Of a DNA stretch of 64,000 nucleotides, positions 34,654 through 43,267 are shown piece after piece. A program made the translations under genes and the position numbers. The DNA lies in NCBI RefSeq assembly GCF_002261185.1, contig NZ_NEVQ01000015.1, forward strand, positions 20,128 to 84,127, written 5' to 3'. Every line of letters starts with the position of its first letter. The stretch's first letter is position 1. This DNA is from Bordetella genomosp. 4 (GTDB taxonomy: Bacteria; Pseudomonadota; Gammaproteobacteria; Burkholderiales; Burkholderiaceae_B). The notes under the pieces are model-generated. The model saw only the letters and a list, made by a program, of their open reading frames with translations, was not told the origin of the DNA and did not search any database.

Positions 34654-35619
34654 ATGCGTATATCCAGACTTCTTATCTCGACCCTTTTCGCGGTCAGCTG
34701 CAGCACCGCCGCGTCGCAATCCTATCCGGAGCGTGCCGTGCGGCTCATCGTGCCTTTTGGTGCGGGCGGCATCACCGATATCGTGGCGCGCCAGGTGGGC
34801 AAGGAATTGGGAGACGCCTTGGGCCAGGGCGTGATCATAGAAAACCGCCCTGGCGCCGGCGGCGTGATCGGCGCCCAGCTCGCGGCCACATCCGCGCCGG
34901 ATGGCTATACCCTGTTCCTAGGTACGGTCGGCACACAGATCGTGAATCCTCTCGTTCGCGACAAGATCTCCTATGACCCGGACCGCGACTTTCAGCCGGT
35001 AGGCTTGGTATCGAGCTCACCATTTATGCTCGCCGTCCATCCCAGCGTCCAGGCTCAGGATTTTGCGCAGTTTGTGACATATGCAAAGGCGCATCCCGGC
35101 CAACTGAATTTCGGCTCCGCGGGCAACGCCAGCTCACCGCACCTGGGCCTGGAACTGCTCAAACTTACCTCCGGCGTCGACATCACGCATGTGCCATTCA
35201 AGAGCGGTATCGAAGCCGTCAACGCAGCCATGGGCGGCCAAGTCGACGTCGTCATGGATGCTATACCTGTCATCATGCCGCAGGTCCAGGCCGGCAAACT
35301 CAGAGCGCTGGTACTGGCCAACCCCAGCCCCCTGCCCTCGGCCCCTGGTGTGCCTACCAGCGTAGACGTGCATGTGCCCCAACTGCAAATCAGCTCCTGG
35401 AATGGGCTGTATGTCCCGGCCGGCACCCCGGCGCCGATTGTCGCCACGTTAAATACGGCCCTGCAAAAGGCCCTGTCCTCGCCCGCTTTAAGCGAGCGGT
35501 TGGCCTCACAAGGGACGCAGATGTACAAAGGAACCAACGAGGAATACCAACAGTTCATCACCGCCGAAAAAGCGAAATGGACTGACATCATCCAACGTGC
35601 CCATATTCGATTGGACTGA
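34654..35619 (+). CDS. Bug-family periplasmic binding protein (TctC-like)
   Basis: A 321-residue protein from ATG 34654, with GGGA six bases upstream. The signal peptide is MRISRLLISTLFAVSCSTAASQ, and the core starts YPERAVRLIVPFGAGGITDIVARQVGKELG with VIIENRPGAGGVIGAQL, as in all Bug proteins. It is transcribed divergently from the dehydrogenase cluster and upstream of a class II aldolase and XRE-cupin regulator, from which it is separated by 125 bases. No TctAB partner is seen. It probably senses or delivers a carboxylate for this pathway. Confidence 0.94.
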   Translation: MRISRLLISTLFAVSCSTAASQSYPERAVRLIVPFGAGGITDIVARQVGKELGDALGQGVIIENRPGAGGVIGAQLAATSAPDGYTLFLGTVGTQIVNPLVRDKISYDPDRDFQPVGLVSSSPFMLAVHPSVQAQDFAQFVTYAKAHPGQLNFGSAGNASSPHLGLELLKLTSGVDITHVPFKSGIEAVNAAMGGQVDVVMDAIPVIMPQVQAGKLRALVLANPSPLPSAPGVPTSVDVHVPQLQISSWNGLYVPAGTPAPIVATLNTALQKALSSPALSERLASQGTQMYKGTNEEYQQFITAEKAKWTDIIQRAHIRLD

Positions 35620-35744
35620 TGGCCGTGACGAACTTGAACTCCCTACCCATGACTCACTTCATCGCGCACATCAGGGATGACCGATCGCGCATGACAAATC
35701 AGTCATAACGTACAACGTACAAACACCACACGAAAGGAAGCACC

Positions 35745-36527
35745 ATGGCAGACACCATGCACCTGTCCAAACAAGAACTGGTCGAAAAAGCCCAGGCCGA
35801 GATGCGCCGTCAGTTCGCCGACTCGCAGTGGACAAAGCGCGAACGTCTCGCGCTGACCTGCCGCATCTTGTTTGACGGCGGCCATGATTCCGGACTGGCC
35901 GGACAAATCACCGCACGCGCGGAAACCCCGGGCAGCTATTACACCCAGCGCCTGGGACTGGGCTTTGACGAAATCACGGCCAGCAATCTACTGCAGGTCG
36001 ACGAAGACCTGCAGGTACAAGAAGGCGACGGCATGCCGAACCCGGCCAACCGTTTTCATTCGTGGATCTATCGCGCCCGGCCCGACGTGCAGTGCATCAT
36101 TCATACGCATCCGTTGCACGTCGCCTCATTGTCGATGCTGGAGGTCCCGCTCGAGGTGTCGCACATGGACAATTGCACACTGTACGGCGATGTCGCGTTT
36201 CTGGAAAAATGGCCCGGCGTGCCCGTTGGGAACGAAGAAGGCGAAATCATCTCGGCAGCCCTGGGCGACAAGCGCGCCATCCTGCTCTCGCACCACGGCA
36301 TGCTGGTCGCAGCCACGACAATCGAAGAAGCCTGCGTGCTGTCGCTGCAATTCGAGCGCGCTGCCCGCATGCAGTTGCTGGCGATGAGCGCCGGCACGAT
36401 CCGGCCCATCCCGCCGGAGCTCGGCACGGAGGCCCACGATTGGATTTTGACGCCAAAACGGTCACAGATCGGCTTCGCGTATTATGCACGTCGAGCCCTG
36501 CGCACCCACACTGACGTGCTGACCTGA
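35745..36527 (+). CDS. Class II aldolase/adducin family protein
   Basis: A 260-residue protein of the zinc aldolase family. The metal ligands are visible in CIIHTHPLHVASLS (HxH) near residue 124 and in LLSHHGMLVAATTIEEA near residue 185, and the N-terminal FDGGHDSGLAGQITAR matches the substrate-phosphate loop region. Family members cleave or epimerise small hydroxy-keto compounds such as fuculose phosphate, or decarboxylate acetyl- and hydroxyacids. It is directly followed by an XRE-cupin regulator 12 bases later. With the nearby beta-hydroxyacid dehydrogenases it suggests sugar-acid breakdown; this is inference. Confidence 0.92.
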   Translation: MADTMHLSKQELVEKAQAEMRRQFADSQWTKRERLALTCRILFDGGHDSGLAGQITARAETPGSYYTQRLGLGFDEITASNLLQVDEDLQVQEGDGMPNPANRFHSWIYRARPDVQCIIHTHPLHVASLSMLEVPLEVSHMDNCTLYGDVAFLEKWPGVPVGNEEGEIISAALGDKRAILLSHHGMLVAATTIEEACVLSLQFERAARMQLLAMSAGTIRPIPPELGTEAHDWILTPKRSQIGFAYYARRALRTHTDVLT

Positions 36528-36539
36528 TCCGAATTGCCT

Positions 36540-37094
36540 ATGCAAGACCTGCCACACCGACTTCGCGCCCTGCGCCGCCAACAAGACCTGTCGCTGGAAC
36601 AACTCGCCCAGCGCACAGGCCTGACAAAGAGCTATCTGTCCAAACTGGAGCGCGGCCTGAGCGAGCCCTCCATTTCCACGGTGCTCCGCCTGGCGCAGGC
36701 GTACGATATCGGTGTGTCGCAGTTGGTCGGCGCAGACATGGACGCACAAGAAGAAACCACCAGCATCGTGCGCGTGGCAGACCGGGAACCCCTAGTGCGT
36801 GATGGCACCCATGTCGGCTACCACTACCAATCCATGGCCGGCCGGCGCAAGATCCGCACCATGGAGCCCTTTGTCGTACGCCCACCGCGCAAATTCCCTG
36901 CCGACAAGGCCGTATTCCCACACCCAGGCGAGGAATTCATGCTGGTCCTGAAAGGGTCGGTCGAGGTCCATGTCGGCGAACGGCAGTTTCGGCTGGATTG
37001 CGGCGACTCAGTGTATTTCGATTCAGAACTGCCGCACCGCATGCGTACAGTCAGCCGGGAGATCGCCGAAGTCTTGGTGGTCGCAGCGCGTTGA
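36540..37094 (+). CDS. XRE-family regulator with cupin sensor domain
   Basis: The start is ATG 36540 (MQDLPHRLRALRRQQD); a TTG at 36534 is possible. The 184-residue protein has a helix-turn-helix (residues ~8-60, LSLEQLAQRTGLTKSYLSKLERGLSEPSISTVLRLA) and a C-terminal cupin (residues ~105-184, FPHPGEEFMLVLKGSVEVHVGERQFRLDCGDSVYFDSELPHRMR). This architecture is typical of small regulators of adjacent catabolic or efflux genes. The gene immediately follows the class II aldolase gene, and it may regulate that gene and the divergent Bug region. The cupin ligand is unknown. Confidence 0.93.
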   Translation: MQDLPHRLRALRRQQDLSLEQLAQRTGLTKSYLSKLERGLSEPSISTVLRLAQAYDIGVSQLVGADMDAQEETTSIVRVADREPLVRDGTHVGYHYQSMAGRRKIRTMEPFVVRPPRKFPADKAVFPHPGEEFMLVLKGSVEVHVGERQFRLDCGDSVYFDSELPHRMRTVSREIAEVLVVAAR

Positions 37095-37277
37095 TCCCAG
37101 CGCTGCGACCACCAGCGAGGCCATCCCGAGGCAGTGTTGCGTCCGTCACATAAACAGGACCGAATGCATTGCCATTGTCAAGCCTAGGCTGATACTATTC
37201 GTACTCGGGCGTTTACCGCCCCTCATTCCGTACCCCGCTTTCTTCCACCATTTCACTTGCCACCAGGGAGGCGTCTG

Positions 37278-37328
37278 ATGTCTATCGTTCGCAATGCTTT
37301 CCCCGGCGTGGACCCGCGACACCGTTAA
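37278..37328 (+). CDS. 16-codon leader ORF upstream of the ABC exporter
   Basis: ATG 37278 follows a strong ribosome-binding site (AGGGAGG at 37265-37271) and encodes MSIVRNAFPGVDPRHR, then TAA. The peptide contains two prolines and three arginines close to its end, a feature of regulatory leader peptides whose translation speed controls downstream RNA folding. It is too short for standard gene prediction. The peptide is not one I can name. Its position, 190 bases before the exporter start and followed by hairpins, supports a regulatory role; no experimental evidence is available. Confidence 0.55.
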   Translation: MSIVRNAFPGVDPRHR

Positions 37329-37372
37329 GTCGTCGCTGGCGCTGGGCCGCCCGCCAAGCTCTTTTCGCTTGT

Positions 37373-37392
37373 AAGTACGCATCTGCGCACTT
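37373..37392 (+). other. Hairpin downstream of the leader ORF
   Basis: AAGTACGC-atct-GCGCACTT forms an eight-pair stem with one A-C mismatch and a four-base loop, 45 bases after the leader stop codon. No T-run follows, so it may be a pausing or antiterminator-type element rather than a terminator. Confidence 0.45.
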
Positions 37393-37414
37393 GCGGCAGC
37401 CTATCGCCCATTCC

Positions 37415-37475
37415 AGACATTTTGCTCGACCCATCCGCCTCTACGGACGCGCGGCGATGTCTGTTTCTATTGCTT
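37415..37475 (+). other. Attenuator-like hairpin with U-rich tail
   Basis: AGACAT (37415-37420) pairs perfectly with ATGTCT (37457-37462), enclosing CCGC/GCGG and TCCG/CGGA complementarities. It is followed directly by a T-rich stretch (GTTTCTATTGCTTTTG). It lies about 45 bases before the exporter ATG and could terminate or block translation depending on upstream folding. Prediction by eye only. Confidence 0.42.
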
Positions 37476-37518
37476 TTGTTGAAAGTCCCGGTATCGCAAC
37501 GATACTGGGCCATAAAAA

Positions 37519-39396
37519 ATGGCTCGAAGAAAAATTGATTTTCGCGGACACGCGTTCAAGAACGTTTTAGGTTTTACGTTTCGGCATTGGCGCGAACAGC
37601 CCTGGCGCGCTCTGCTGATCATTCTATTGGTGCTGCTCTCGGCCACGGCGGATGTGTTGACACCTATGTTTGCTGGGCGTCTGGTCGACGCAGTGGCGGC
37701 GGGCATCTCCAGCGGCCCGCAGGCCTGGGATACTGCGATGGCCGCATTTTGGGCGCTGGCCGGGCTGGCGCTAGCCAGCACAGTCTTTCTACAGCTGGTG
37801 TACATCAACATCATCAAGCTAACGCTGAAAATGATGAGTGCGGTGGCATCACGCGCATTTCACCGTGTGCAGCGCCTGTCTACAGATTGGCATGCCAATA
37901 ATTTTGCCGGTTCGACGGTACGCAAGATCACGCGCGGGATGTGGGCCCTGGACTCGCTCAACGACACCTTGCTGATCGCACTACTGCCATCGGTCGGCAT
38001 GCTGGTGGGTGCGACCATTCTCTTGAGCGTGCAATGGCCCATCATGGGCCTGGTGGTTGGCGTGGGATCGCTGCTGTACATCTCGGTGACAACCGCCTTG
38101 TCATTGGGTTTTGTCGCGCCGGCCGCAGCCCTGGGTAATGCTTGGGATACTCGGCTGGGTGGCGCCTTGGCCGACACTGTGACCTGCAATGCCGTGGTCA
38201 AAGCCTTTGGCGCGGAATCGCGCGAAGAGGACCGGCTGGAGCGCATACTGAGCAAATGGCGGCATCGTACGCGGCGAGGCTGGGTACGCGGCACACTCAA
38301 TGGCGGCGTACAGGGCCTCATGCTCGCTGCGATGCAAGCCGCCATTCTGGGCACTGCCCTGCTGCTCTGGGCCAAAGGCCAAGCCAGTGTCGGCGACATC
38401 ACCTTTGCGTTGACGATGTTCTTTATCTTGCAAGGGTATCTGCGGGATATCGGCATGCACATTCGGGACTTGCAGCGATCGGTCAACGATATGGAAGAGC
38501 TCGTCTCGCTGCATGCGCAGCCTCTGGGCGTGAGCGACCGTCCCAATGCGCGCCCTATTGCGATCCAGGCAGGCGAGATCCGTTTTGAGAACGTCACGTT
38601 CCGATATGGCGCGCACCCTGTCGCGTTGTACGACGATTTCTCGGTGCGTATCAAACCGGGTGAACGCGTGGGCCTGGTGGGCCACTCGGGCTCTGGCAAG
38701 ACGACGTTCATCAAGCTGATCCAACGGCTCTATGACATCAACAGCGGCCGCATCACCATCGACGGCCAGGATATCGCCGAGGTGCAGCAGGCCTCGTTGC
38801 GCAGCCAGATCGCCATCGTGCAGCAAGAACCCGTGCTGTTTCACCGCACGCTGGCCGAGAACATTGCCTATGCCCGGCCCGACGCCACGCGCGCAGAGAT
38901 CGAACACGCCGCACGCCAGGCCAGTGCCCATGATTTCATCATGGCCTTGCCCAAGGGCTATGAAACCATGGTGGGCGAACGCGGCGTCAAACTCTCTGGC
39001 GGCGAACGCCAACGGGTGGCCCTTGCGCGCGCGTTTCTGGCCAATGCGCCTATCCTGATATTGGACGAAGCGACATCGAGCCTGGACAGCGAAAGCGAAG
39101 CCCTGATCCAGCAAGCCATGGAACGCCTGATGGCCGGACGTACCACGCTGGTGGTCGCACACCGGCTGTCTACGATACGTACCATGGACCGTTTGCTGGT
39201 GATGGACAAAGGCCGCATCGTCGAGGAAGGCAATCATCACACCCTGATGCAACGCGAAGGCGGCCTATATCGGCGGTTGCTCGAGCGCCAAGCTCTGGAA
39301 CTGACCAAAGGCCTGACCTTGCCCGATGGCGCGCAGCAACGCCGCCCGCTCATGGCATCAGACCGGGAGGACGATGCGTTGCTGACTGAAGGCTGA
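37519..39396 (+). CDS. ABC exporter, fused membrane and ATPase domains
   Basis: A 625-residue half-transporter. Six membrane segments lie in residues ~20-330. The ATPase domain has Walker A GHSGSGKTT near residue 392, LRSQIAIVQQEPVLFHRTLAENIAYARPD, signature LSGGERQR near 493, Walker B ILILDEATSSLDSES near 513 and the switch histidine in VVAHRLSTI. The start ATG 37519 is fixed by an in-frame TAA two codons before it. It likely works as a homodimer in the inner membrane exporting a lipid, peptide or drug. Upstream lies an unusual structured leader, and downstream an MFS transporter. Confidence 0.94.
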   Translation: MARRKIDFRGHAFKNVLGFTFRHWREQPWRALLIILLVLLSATADVLTPMFAGRLVDAVAAGISSGPQAWDTAMAAFWALAGLALASTVFLQLVYINIIKLTLKMMSAVASRAFHRVQRLSTDWHANNFAGSTVRKITRGMWALDSLNDTLLIALLPSVGMLVGATILLSVQWPIMGLVVGVGSLLYISVTTALSLGFVAPAAALGNAWDTRLGGALADTVTCNAVVKAFGAESREEDRLERILSKWRHRTRRGWVRGTLNGGVQGLMLAAMQAAILGTALLLWAKGQASVGDITFALTMFFILQGYLRDIGMHIRDLQRSVNDMEELVSLHAQPLGVSDRPNARPIAIQAGEIRFENVTFRYGAHPVALYDDFSVRIKPGERVGLVGHSGSGKTTFIKLIQRLYDINSGRITIDGQDIAEVQQASLRSQIAIVQQEPVLFHRTLAENIAYARPDATRAEIEHAARQASAHDFIMALPKGYETMVGERGVKLSGGERQRVALARAFLANAPILILDEATSSLDSESEALIQQAMERLMAGRTTLVVAHRLSTIRTMDRLLVMDKGRIVEEGNHHTLMQREGGLYRRLLERQALELTKGLTLPDGAQQRRPLMASDREDDALLTEG

Positions 39397-39539
39397 CAGC
39401 CTGCTGGGGCTCAGTCTGATTCCTTATAAGGCGCCAACCAGCGCGTTGTATTCCTGTCATAGGCGGGGCGCTACAATTAGGCGTTTTTGGCCGCGGGCCA
39501 TGGCGCCCCTCCGCCTTTTCATTTCCCAAGATTCATTCC

Positions 39540-40733
39540 ATGACCTCCTCTGTTTCCGGGCCGCGTTCGCCCGGCCTAGTGCTGTTTGCGCTCGCTATAG
39601 GCGCGTTTGCCATTGGCACTACCGAATTCGCCACCATGAGCCTGCTGCCGTACTTTGCGCCCGCGCTGGGTATTGATGCGCCGACGGCGGGCCATGTCAT
39701 CAGTGCGTATGCGCTGGGAGTGGTGGTAGGCGCACCATTGATCACCGTTGCGGCAGCACGCCTGCCTCGCCGTGCACTGCTGTTGCTGTTGATGGGCAGC
39801 TTCGCGCTATTCAATGGATTGTGCGCCTTTGCCCCAACCTATGAGTGGATGATGGTGCTGCGCTTTCTGAGCGGCTTGCCGCATGGCGCCTACTTTGGCA
39901 TTGCGTCGCTGGTCGCCGTGTCGCTTGTGCCCGAGAACCGCCGCACACAGGCAGTCGGCCGCATGTTTTTAGGCCTGACGGTTGCCACGATTATTGGTGT
40001 TCCTATGGCCAACTGGCTGGGGCATGCCGTAGGCTGGCGCTGGGGATTTGCCCTGGTGGCCGCGACGGGCCTGCTCACTGTATTGCTCGTTGCCTTGTTT
40101 GCACCGGCCACGCCTGCAGATCCCAAAGCCAGCCCGTTGCGCGAATTGAGCGCATTGCGCCATGCTCAGGTCTGGATGACCCTCGGGATAGGCGCAATTG
40201 GCTTTGGCGGCTTGTTCGCAGTCTATACCTATCTGGCCGACATTCTGCTGGAGGTGACTCACGTCTCGCCCGACATCGTTCCATTGGTACTAGGCGTATT
40301 CGGCATCGGCATGACAGCGGGTAACCTCATCATTCCCAAATTTGCCGATCGCGCGTTGATGCCGACCGCGGGCGGACTGCTGGTATTCAGTGCGGTCTCG
40401 CTGGTGTTGTTTACATTCAGCATTGACAGCATCTGGACGCTCACACCCGCTGTGTTCCTCGTCGGGATCGGCGGCGCACTCGGTACGGTATTACAGACGC
40501 GCTTGATGGACGTGGCAGAACACGCGCAAGGCCTGGCTGCGGCGCTGAACCATTCGGCCTTCAACACCGCTAATGCGCTGGGGCCGCTGTTGGGCGGACT
40601 GGCGCTGTCTCAAGGCTACGGCTGGCACGCACCAGGCTGGGTCGGCGCCCTGCTCGCCCTGGGTGGCTTTTTACTATGGCTGGTTTCGGTCTCGATGGAC
40701 CGGCAACGCAACACGCTGCAGCAAGCAACGTAA
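39540..40733 (+). CDS. MFS transporter, DHA1 (AraJ/sugar or drug efflux) family
   Basis: A 397-residue, 12-helix antiporter. The N-terminal LALAIGAFAIGTTEFATMSLLPYFAPALGI is the AraJ/YdhP-type signature of DHA1 efflux proteins; the RxxxR-like loop between helices 2 and 3 is AARLPRRALLLLLMG. The C-terminal half repeats (LPTAGGLLVFSAVSLVLF, GTVLQTRLMDVAEHAQGLAAALNHSAFNTANALGPLLGGLAL). It probably exports a purine, sugar or small drug with proton antiport. It follows the ABC exporter after 143 bases on the same strand, but whether the two are cotranscribed is unclear. Confidence 0.93.
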   Translation: MTSSVSGPRSPGLVLFALAIGAFAIGTTEFATMSLLPYFAPALGIDAPTAGHVISAYALGVVVGAPLITVAAARLPRRALLLLLMGSFALFNGLCAFAPTYEWMMVLRFLSGLPHGAYFGIASLVAVSLVPENRRTQAVGRMFLGLTVATIIGVPMANWLGHAVGWRWGFALVAATGLLTVLLVALFAPATPADPKASPLRELSALRHAQVWMTLGIGAIGFGGLFAVYTYLADILLEVTHVSPDIVPLVLGVFGIGMTAGNLIIPKFADRALMPTAGGLLVFSAVSLVLFTFSIDSIWTLTPAVFLVGIGGALGTVLQTRLMDVAEHAQGLAAALNHSAFNTANALGPLLGGLALSQGYGWHAPGWVGALLALGGFLLWLVSVSMDRQRNTLQQAT

Positions 40734-40882
40734 AGCAATGCAAATCCCAGGCTGGAATCTCAAAAAAACGCGACTCCAGCCTAGGCAAAATCCGATGCAT
40801 TCCCTATGATCGGGAAGCGCTGCGGGACAAGGTCCTGCCACGTATCGTTTCGCTCATCGCCTTCAACCCAAGGAGTCACATC

Positions 40883-41215
40883 ATGGCAGGTTGGTTTGAA
40901 CTAAAAAAAGCAAGCAACGGGCAATTCCACTTTTCCCTGAAAGCCGGCAACGGTGAAATCATCCTGACCAGCGAGATGTACGAGACCAAGGCCTCGGCCT
41001 CGAACGGCATCGCCTCGGTACAAAAGAACAGCGGTGACAACGCCCGGTACAAATCGGCCACATCATCGAACGGCAAATTCTATTTCTCGTTGCGAGCTGC
41101 TAATAATCAGGTCATCGCCAACAGTCAGATGTATGGCAGCGAAGCGGCTCGCGATGGCGGTATCGAATCCGTCAAGCAAAATGGTTCGACCGCGGATATT
41201 CGCGATAACAGTTGA
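40883..41215 (+). CDS. YegP-family protein (DUF1508 tandem repeat)
   Basis: The start is ATG 40883 (MAGWFELKKASNG), with AAGGAG upstream. The 110-residue protein consists of two DUF1508 repeats: ASNGQFHFSLKAGNGEIILTSEMYETKASASNGIASVQKN (residues ~10-49) and TSSNGKFYFSLRAANNQVIANSQMYGSEAARDGGIESVKQN (residues ~60-100). Such proteins are compact, cytosolic and of unknown role, sometimes tied to stress. The tandem duplication is the family norm. A strong terminator shared with the opposing gene follows at 41287-41313. Confidence 0.93.
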   Translation: MAGWFELKKASNGQFHFSLKAGNGEIILTSEMYETKASASNGIASVQKNSGDNARYKSATSSNGKFYFSLRAANNQVIANSQMYGSEAARDGGIESVKQNGSTADIRDNS

Positions 41216-41286
41216 CGCTTTCGTGTCACGGGGCAGTACGCGCTATACGGCGCGTACCGGCTGCCACAACGCAATATGCAAAAAAA

Positions 41287-41313
41287 GGCCTCCCTCGGGA
41301 GGCCTTTTTTTTT
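41287..41313. terminator. Bidirectional intrinsic terminator
   Basis: GGCCTCCC-tc-GGGAGGCC is a perfect 8-bp stem with a two-base loop. A T-run follows it on the + strand and an A-run (41279-41286) precedes it, which supplies the T-run for the minus strand. It ends the YegP-like gene and the convergent YjjA-like gene. Confidence 0.92.
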
Positions 41314-41932
41314 ATAGGAACGACTTGCTTTGGTCCAGCACCTGATCGCACGCCTTACGGGTGATTTCTTCTTTCATGCCACCGCCGCTGCTCAGGTCGA
41401 GCGACGCTCCGTTACTGGTGGTCAACACGCCCGACGACCCTTTGGAGTATCCGGCATCGGACGAGGCTTTTGCGGATCCGCCGAGTTTGCCCATCAACTG
41501 ATCCTTTACTGATGAGGCGTCATTGCCGCTGAGGTAATTATTCTTGATGCAAAATTCGAGCACACCCGCCGCATTGCCCGCCGTGCTAGAGCTCGCCGAG
41601 CCGCCGGTGATGGCAGACAGGACCGACGAGCTATTTCCGCCGCCGCTGCCGCCCAGTGCGCCGCCCAACCCTTGCGTGATGCCGCCGGAAGACGATCCGG
41701 TCTGTGCGGCTGCCGCGCCACCCCCTGACACGCCCGTCCCCGAAGAGCCCGTCTGCGCTGCCGCACCACCGCCTAGTGCTGCACCCGTACCAGACGACCC
41801 GGCTTGCGCCGATGCCTCCGCACCCAGCTGTCCCTTGACTGCATCCAGCAACTGCGCATTCGCGCCCGTGGCAAAAAGCGGCGCGGCGATCATGGCGGCT
41901 ATGCCGATGACATGACGATGATTCAGTTTCAT
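41312..41932 (-). CDS. YjjA-like DUF2501 protein with Gly/Ser repeats
   Basis: The start is ATG 41932 (MKLNHRHVIGIAAMIA), giving 206 residues; the longer frame reaches 42121 but overlaps the enolase-family gene and lacks a signal peptide. A signal peptide ends near NAQ-LLD (residue ~27). Residues ~35-85 are three imperfect ~16-residue repeats rich in Gly, Ser and Ala (AQAGSSGTG, AQTGSSGTG, AQTGSSSGG). The C-terminal half matches YjjA/DUF2501: GVLEFCIKNNYLSGNDASSVKDQLMGKLGG and KEEITRKACDQVLDQSKSFL. Two cysteines (residues ~126 and ~195) may form a disulfide. The function is unknown; export to the periplasm is likely. Confidence 0.86.
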   Translation of the reverse strand: MKLNHRHVIGIAAMIAAPLFATGANAQLLDAVKGQLGAEASAQAGSSGTGAALGGGAAAQTGSSGTGVSGGGAAAAQTGSSSGGITQGLGGALGGSGGGNSSSVLSAITGGSASSSTAGNAAGVLEFCIKNNYLSGNDASSVKDQLMGKLGGSAKASSDAGYSKGSSGVLTTSNGASLDLSSGGGMKEEITRKACDQVLDQSKSFL

Positions 41933-42108
41933 TGCATCACTCCAGTCTGAAAAAACCGAATTCATCCTAGCGGCCGCATGTGACGCGAAACAAGAAAAAC
42001 AAAGCAAAGACGGCGGCCCGAATGCGACAAAGTATGAAAAACCGAGGTGGGTCTCCCGGCGTGCCGTAACACCTCGATCCGTCTTGTCACTGCCCAGACA
42101 TGGGCCAG

Positions 42109-43254
42109 CTATCGAACACAACTGGCTTGCAACGCCTGCACATCCGGTTCAATACCGATACCCGGCGCCTGTCCCAAGTGGGCCAGACCTTTATCCAGCT
42201 TGAGCAAAGGCTCGCTGAGCAGCGTACGCAAAGGATTGTCGTTCGCGTCGATTTCCAGCAAGCCCCCGTGATGAATACCATCGACGGCCGCCAGCAGATG
42301 AGCCGATGCCATCAGGCCAATGCCGGCCCCCAAGTAATGCGGGCAATAACGCAAGCCCGCAGCCCGCACCGCCTGAATGACGGGCAAACACCCCGAAATG
42401 CCGCCCCATTTGGCGAGGTCGGGCTGAACGACTTGCAGGAACCCCGCACCGATTCCTGCCTGAAACATGGGTAGCCCCAGATAGTTCTCGCCCGCGGCCA
42501 GGGGAATCGCGCTGTGGCGGGACAGCGCTTGCCACTCATCGAATGGCCGATCCGCGCGCAGCGGCTCTTCTAACCAGGCGAGATTGAACTCGGCCATCGC
42601 CGCCATCATGGTGGCGGCTGTACCTACGTCCCACCCCTGATTCGCATCTGTCATCAGCGGCAAATCCATCCCGATCACATCGCGCGCATCGCGCAGATTC
42701 TTCAAATCGCGCGCCTGGCCAAATCCGAGTTTGAGCTTGAAAGCGCGATAACCCTCGTCGTATTTCTTGCGCACCATGCTGGCTGGCTCATCGGGATTGA
42801 TGCCGCTCGCGTAGACCTGGACTTGATCGTGCGTACCTCCCAGAAAGGCCCACAGCGGCTGGCCAGCACGGCGGGCGCACAAGTCCCACAACGCCAGATC
42901 AATGCCGGCGATGGCCTGCGCCATGGGGCCTGGTTCGCCGGATTGCAAGGCCAGGACTTCCGTTGCCGCCGTCAGGTGGGCAAAGGCAGCGGCGGGATCT
43001 TTGTATTCGCGATCCAGCAGCAAAGGCTGCAATACCGTCTCGACCAGCAATGCCCGATGCTCGGCCCCGCACGATGGGAAATTACACCAGACCTCGCCCC
43101 AACCATGCGCGCCATCACGATCCTCTACGCGCACAAAGACGGCGGGACGGCTATACATCGTACCGAACGAGGTGCGCACGGGGGTTTCCAGGGGATAGCG
43201 CAACACATGCACGCTGAGTTTGGTGGGATGGATACTGCGGTTGTTATTCGTCAT
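42109..43254 (-). CDS. Mandelate racemase/muconate lactonizing enzyme family protein
   Basis: A 381-residue enolase-superfamily enzyme. The catalytic KxK is K173-L-K175 in FKLKLGFG; the Mg ligands are D203 in DANQGW, E229 or E230 in WLEEPL, and E256 in AGENYLG, and the second base is H306 in CPHYLGAG. The K/H pair places it in the mandelate racemase group, including acid-sugar dehydratases, rather than the lactonizing enzymes with paired lysines. It probably dehydrates a sugar acid such as galactonate or a related compound. The GntR regulator lies 13 bases upstream. It overlaps nothing downstream but ends close to the YjjA gene. Confidence 0.92.
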   Translation of the reverse strand: MTNNNRSIHPTKLSVHVLRYPLETPVRTSFGTMYSRPAVFVRVEDRDGAHGWGEVWCNFPSCGAEHRALLVETVLQPLLLDREYKDPAAAFAHLTAATEVLALQSGEPGPMAQAIAGIDLALWDLCARRAGQPLWAFLGGTHDQVQVYASGINPDEPASMVRKKYDEGYRAFKLKLGFGQARDLKNLRDARDVIGMDLPLMTDANQGWDVGTAATMMAAMAEFNLAWLEEPLRADRPFDEWQALSRHSAIPLAAGENYLGLPMFQAGIGAGFLQVVQPDLAKWGGISGCLPVIQAVRAAGLRYCPHYLGAGIGLMASAHLLAAVDGIHHGGLLEIDANDNPLRTLLSEPLLKLDKGLAHLGQAPGIGIEPDVQALQASCVR

Positions 43255-43267
43255 GGGTCTGCAACAA

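Larger units (their letters stand above)
37095..37518 (+). promoter_or_regulatory. Long structured leader of the ABC exporter gene
   Basis: This 424-base region has no large gene. It contains a plausible promoter (TTGCCA at 37169-37174 and GATACT at 37191-37196, 16-base spacing). It also has a perfect 10-base palindrome AGCCTAGGCT (37181-37190) between these boxes and a GGGCG/CGCCC hairpin at 37207-37221. A 16-codon ORF (37278-37328) and two further hairpins follow. The exporter start has only a weak binding site and a TAA two codons before it. Together this looks like an attenuation or translational-control leader. Confidence 0.5.

Noticed and set aside
38101..39252. 383-codon minus-strand frame inside the ABC exporter
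   Set aside because: It is antisense to the conserved ATPase domain and has histidine/arginine-rich, low-information content.
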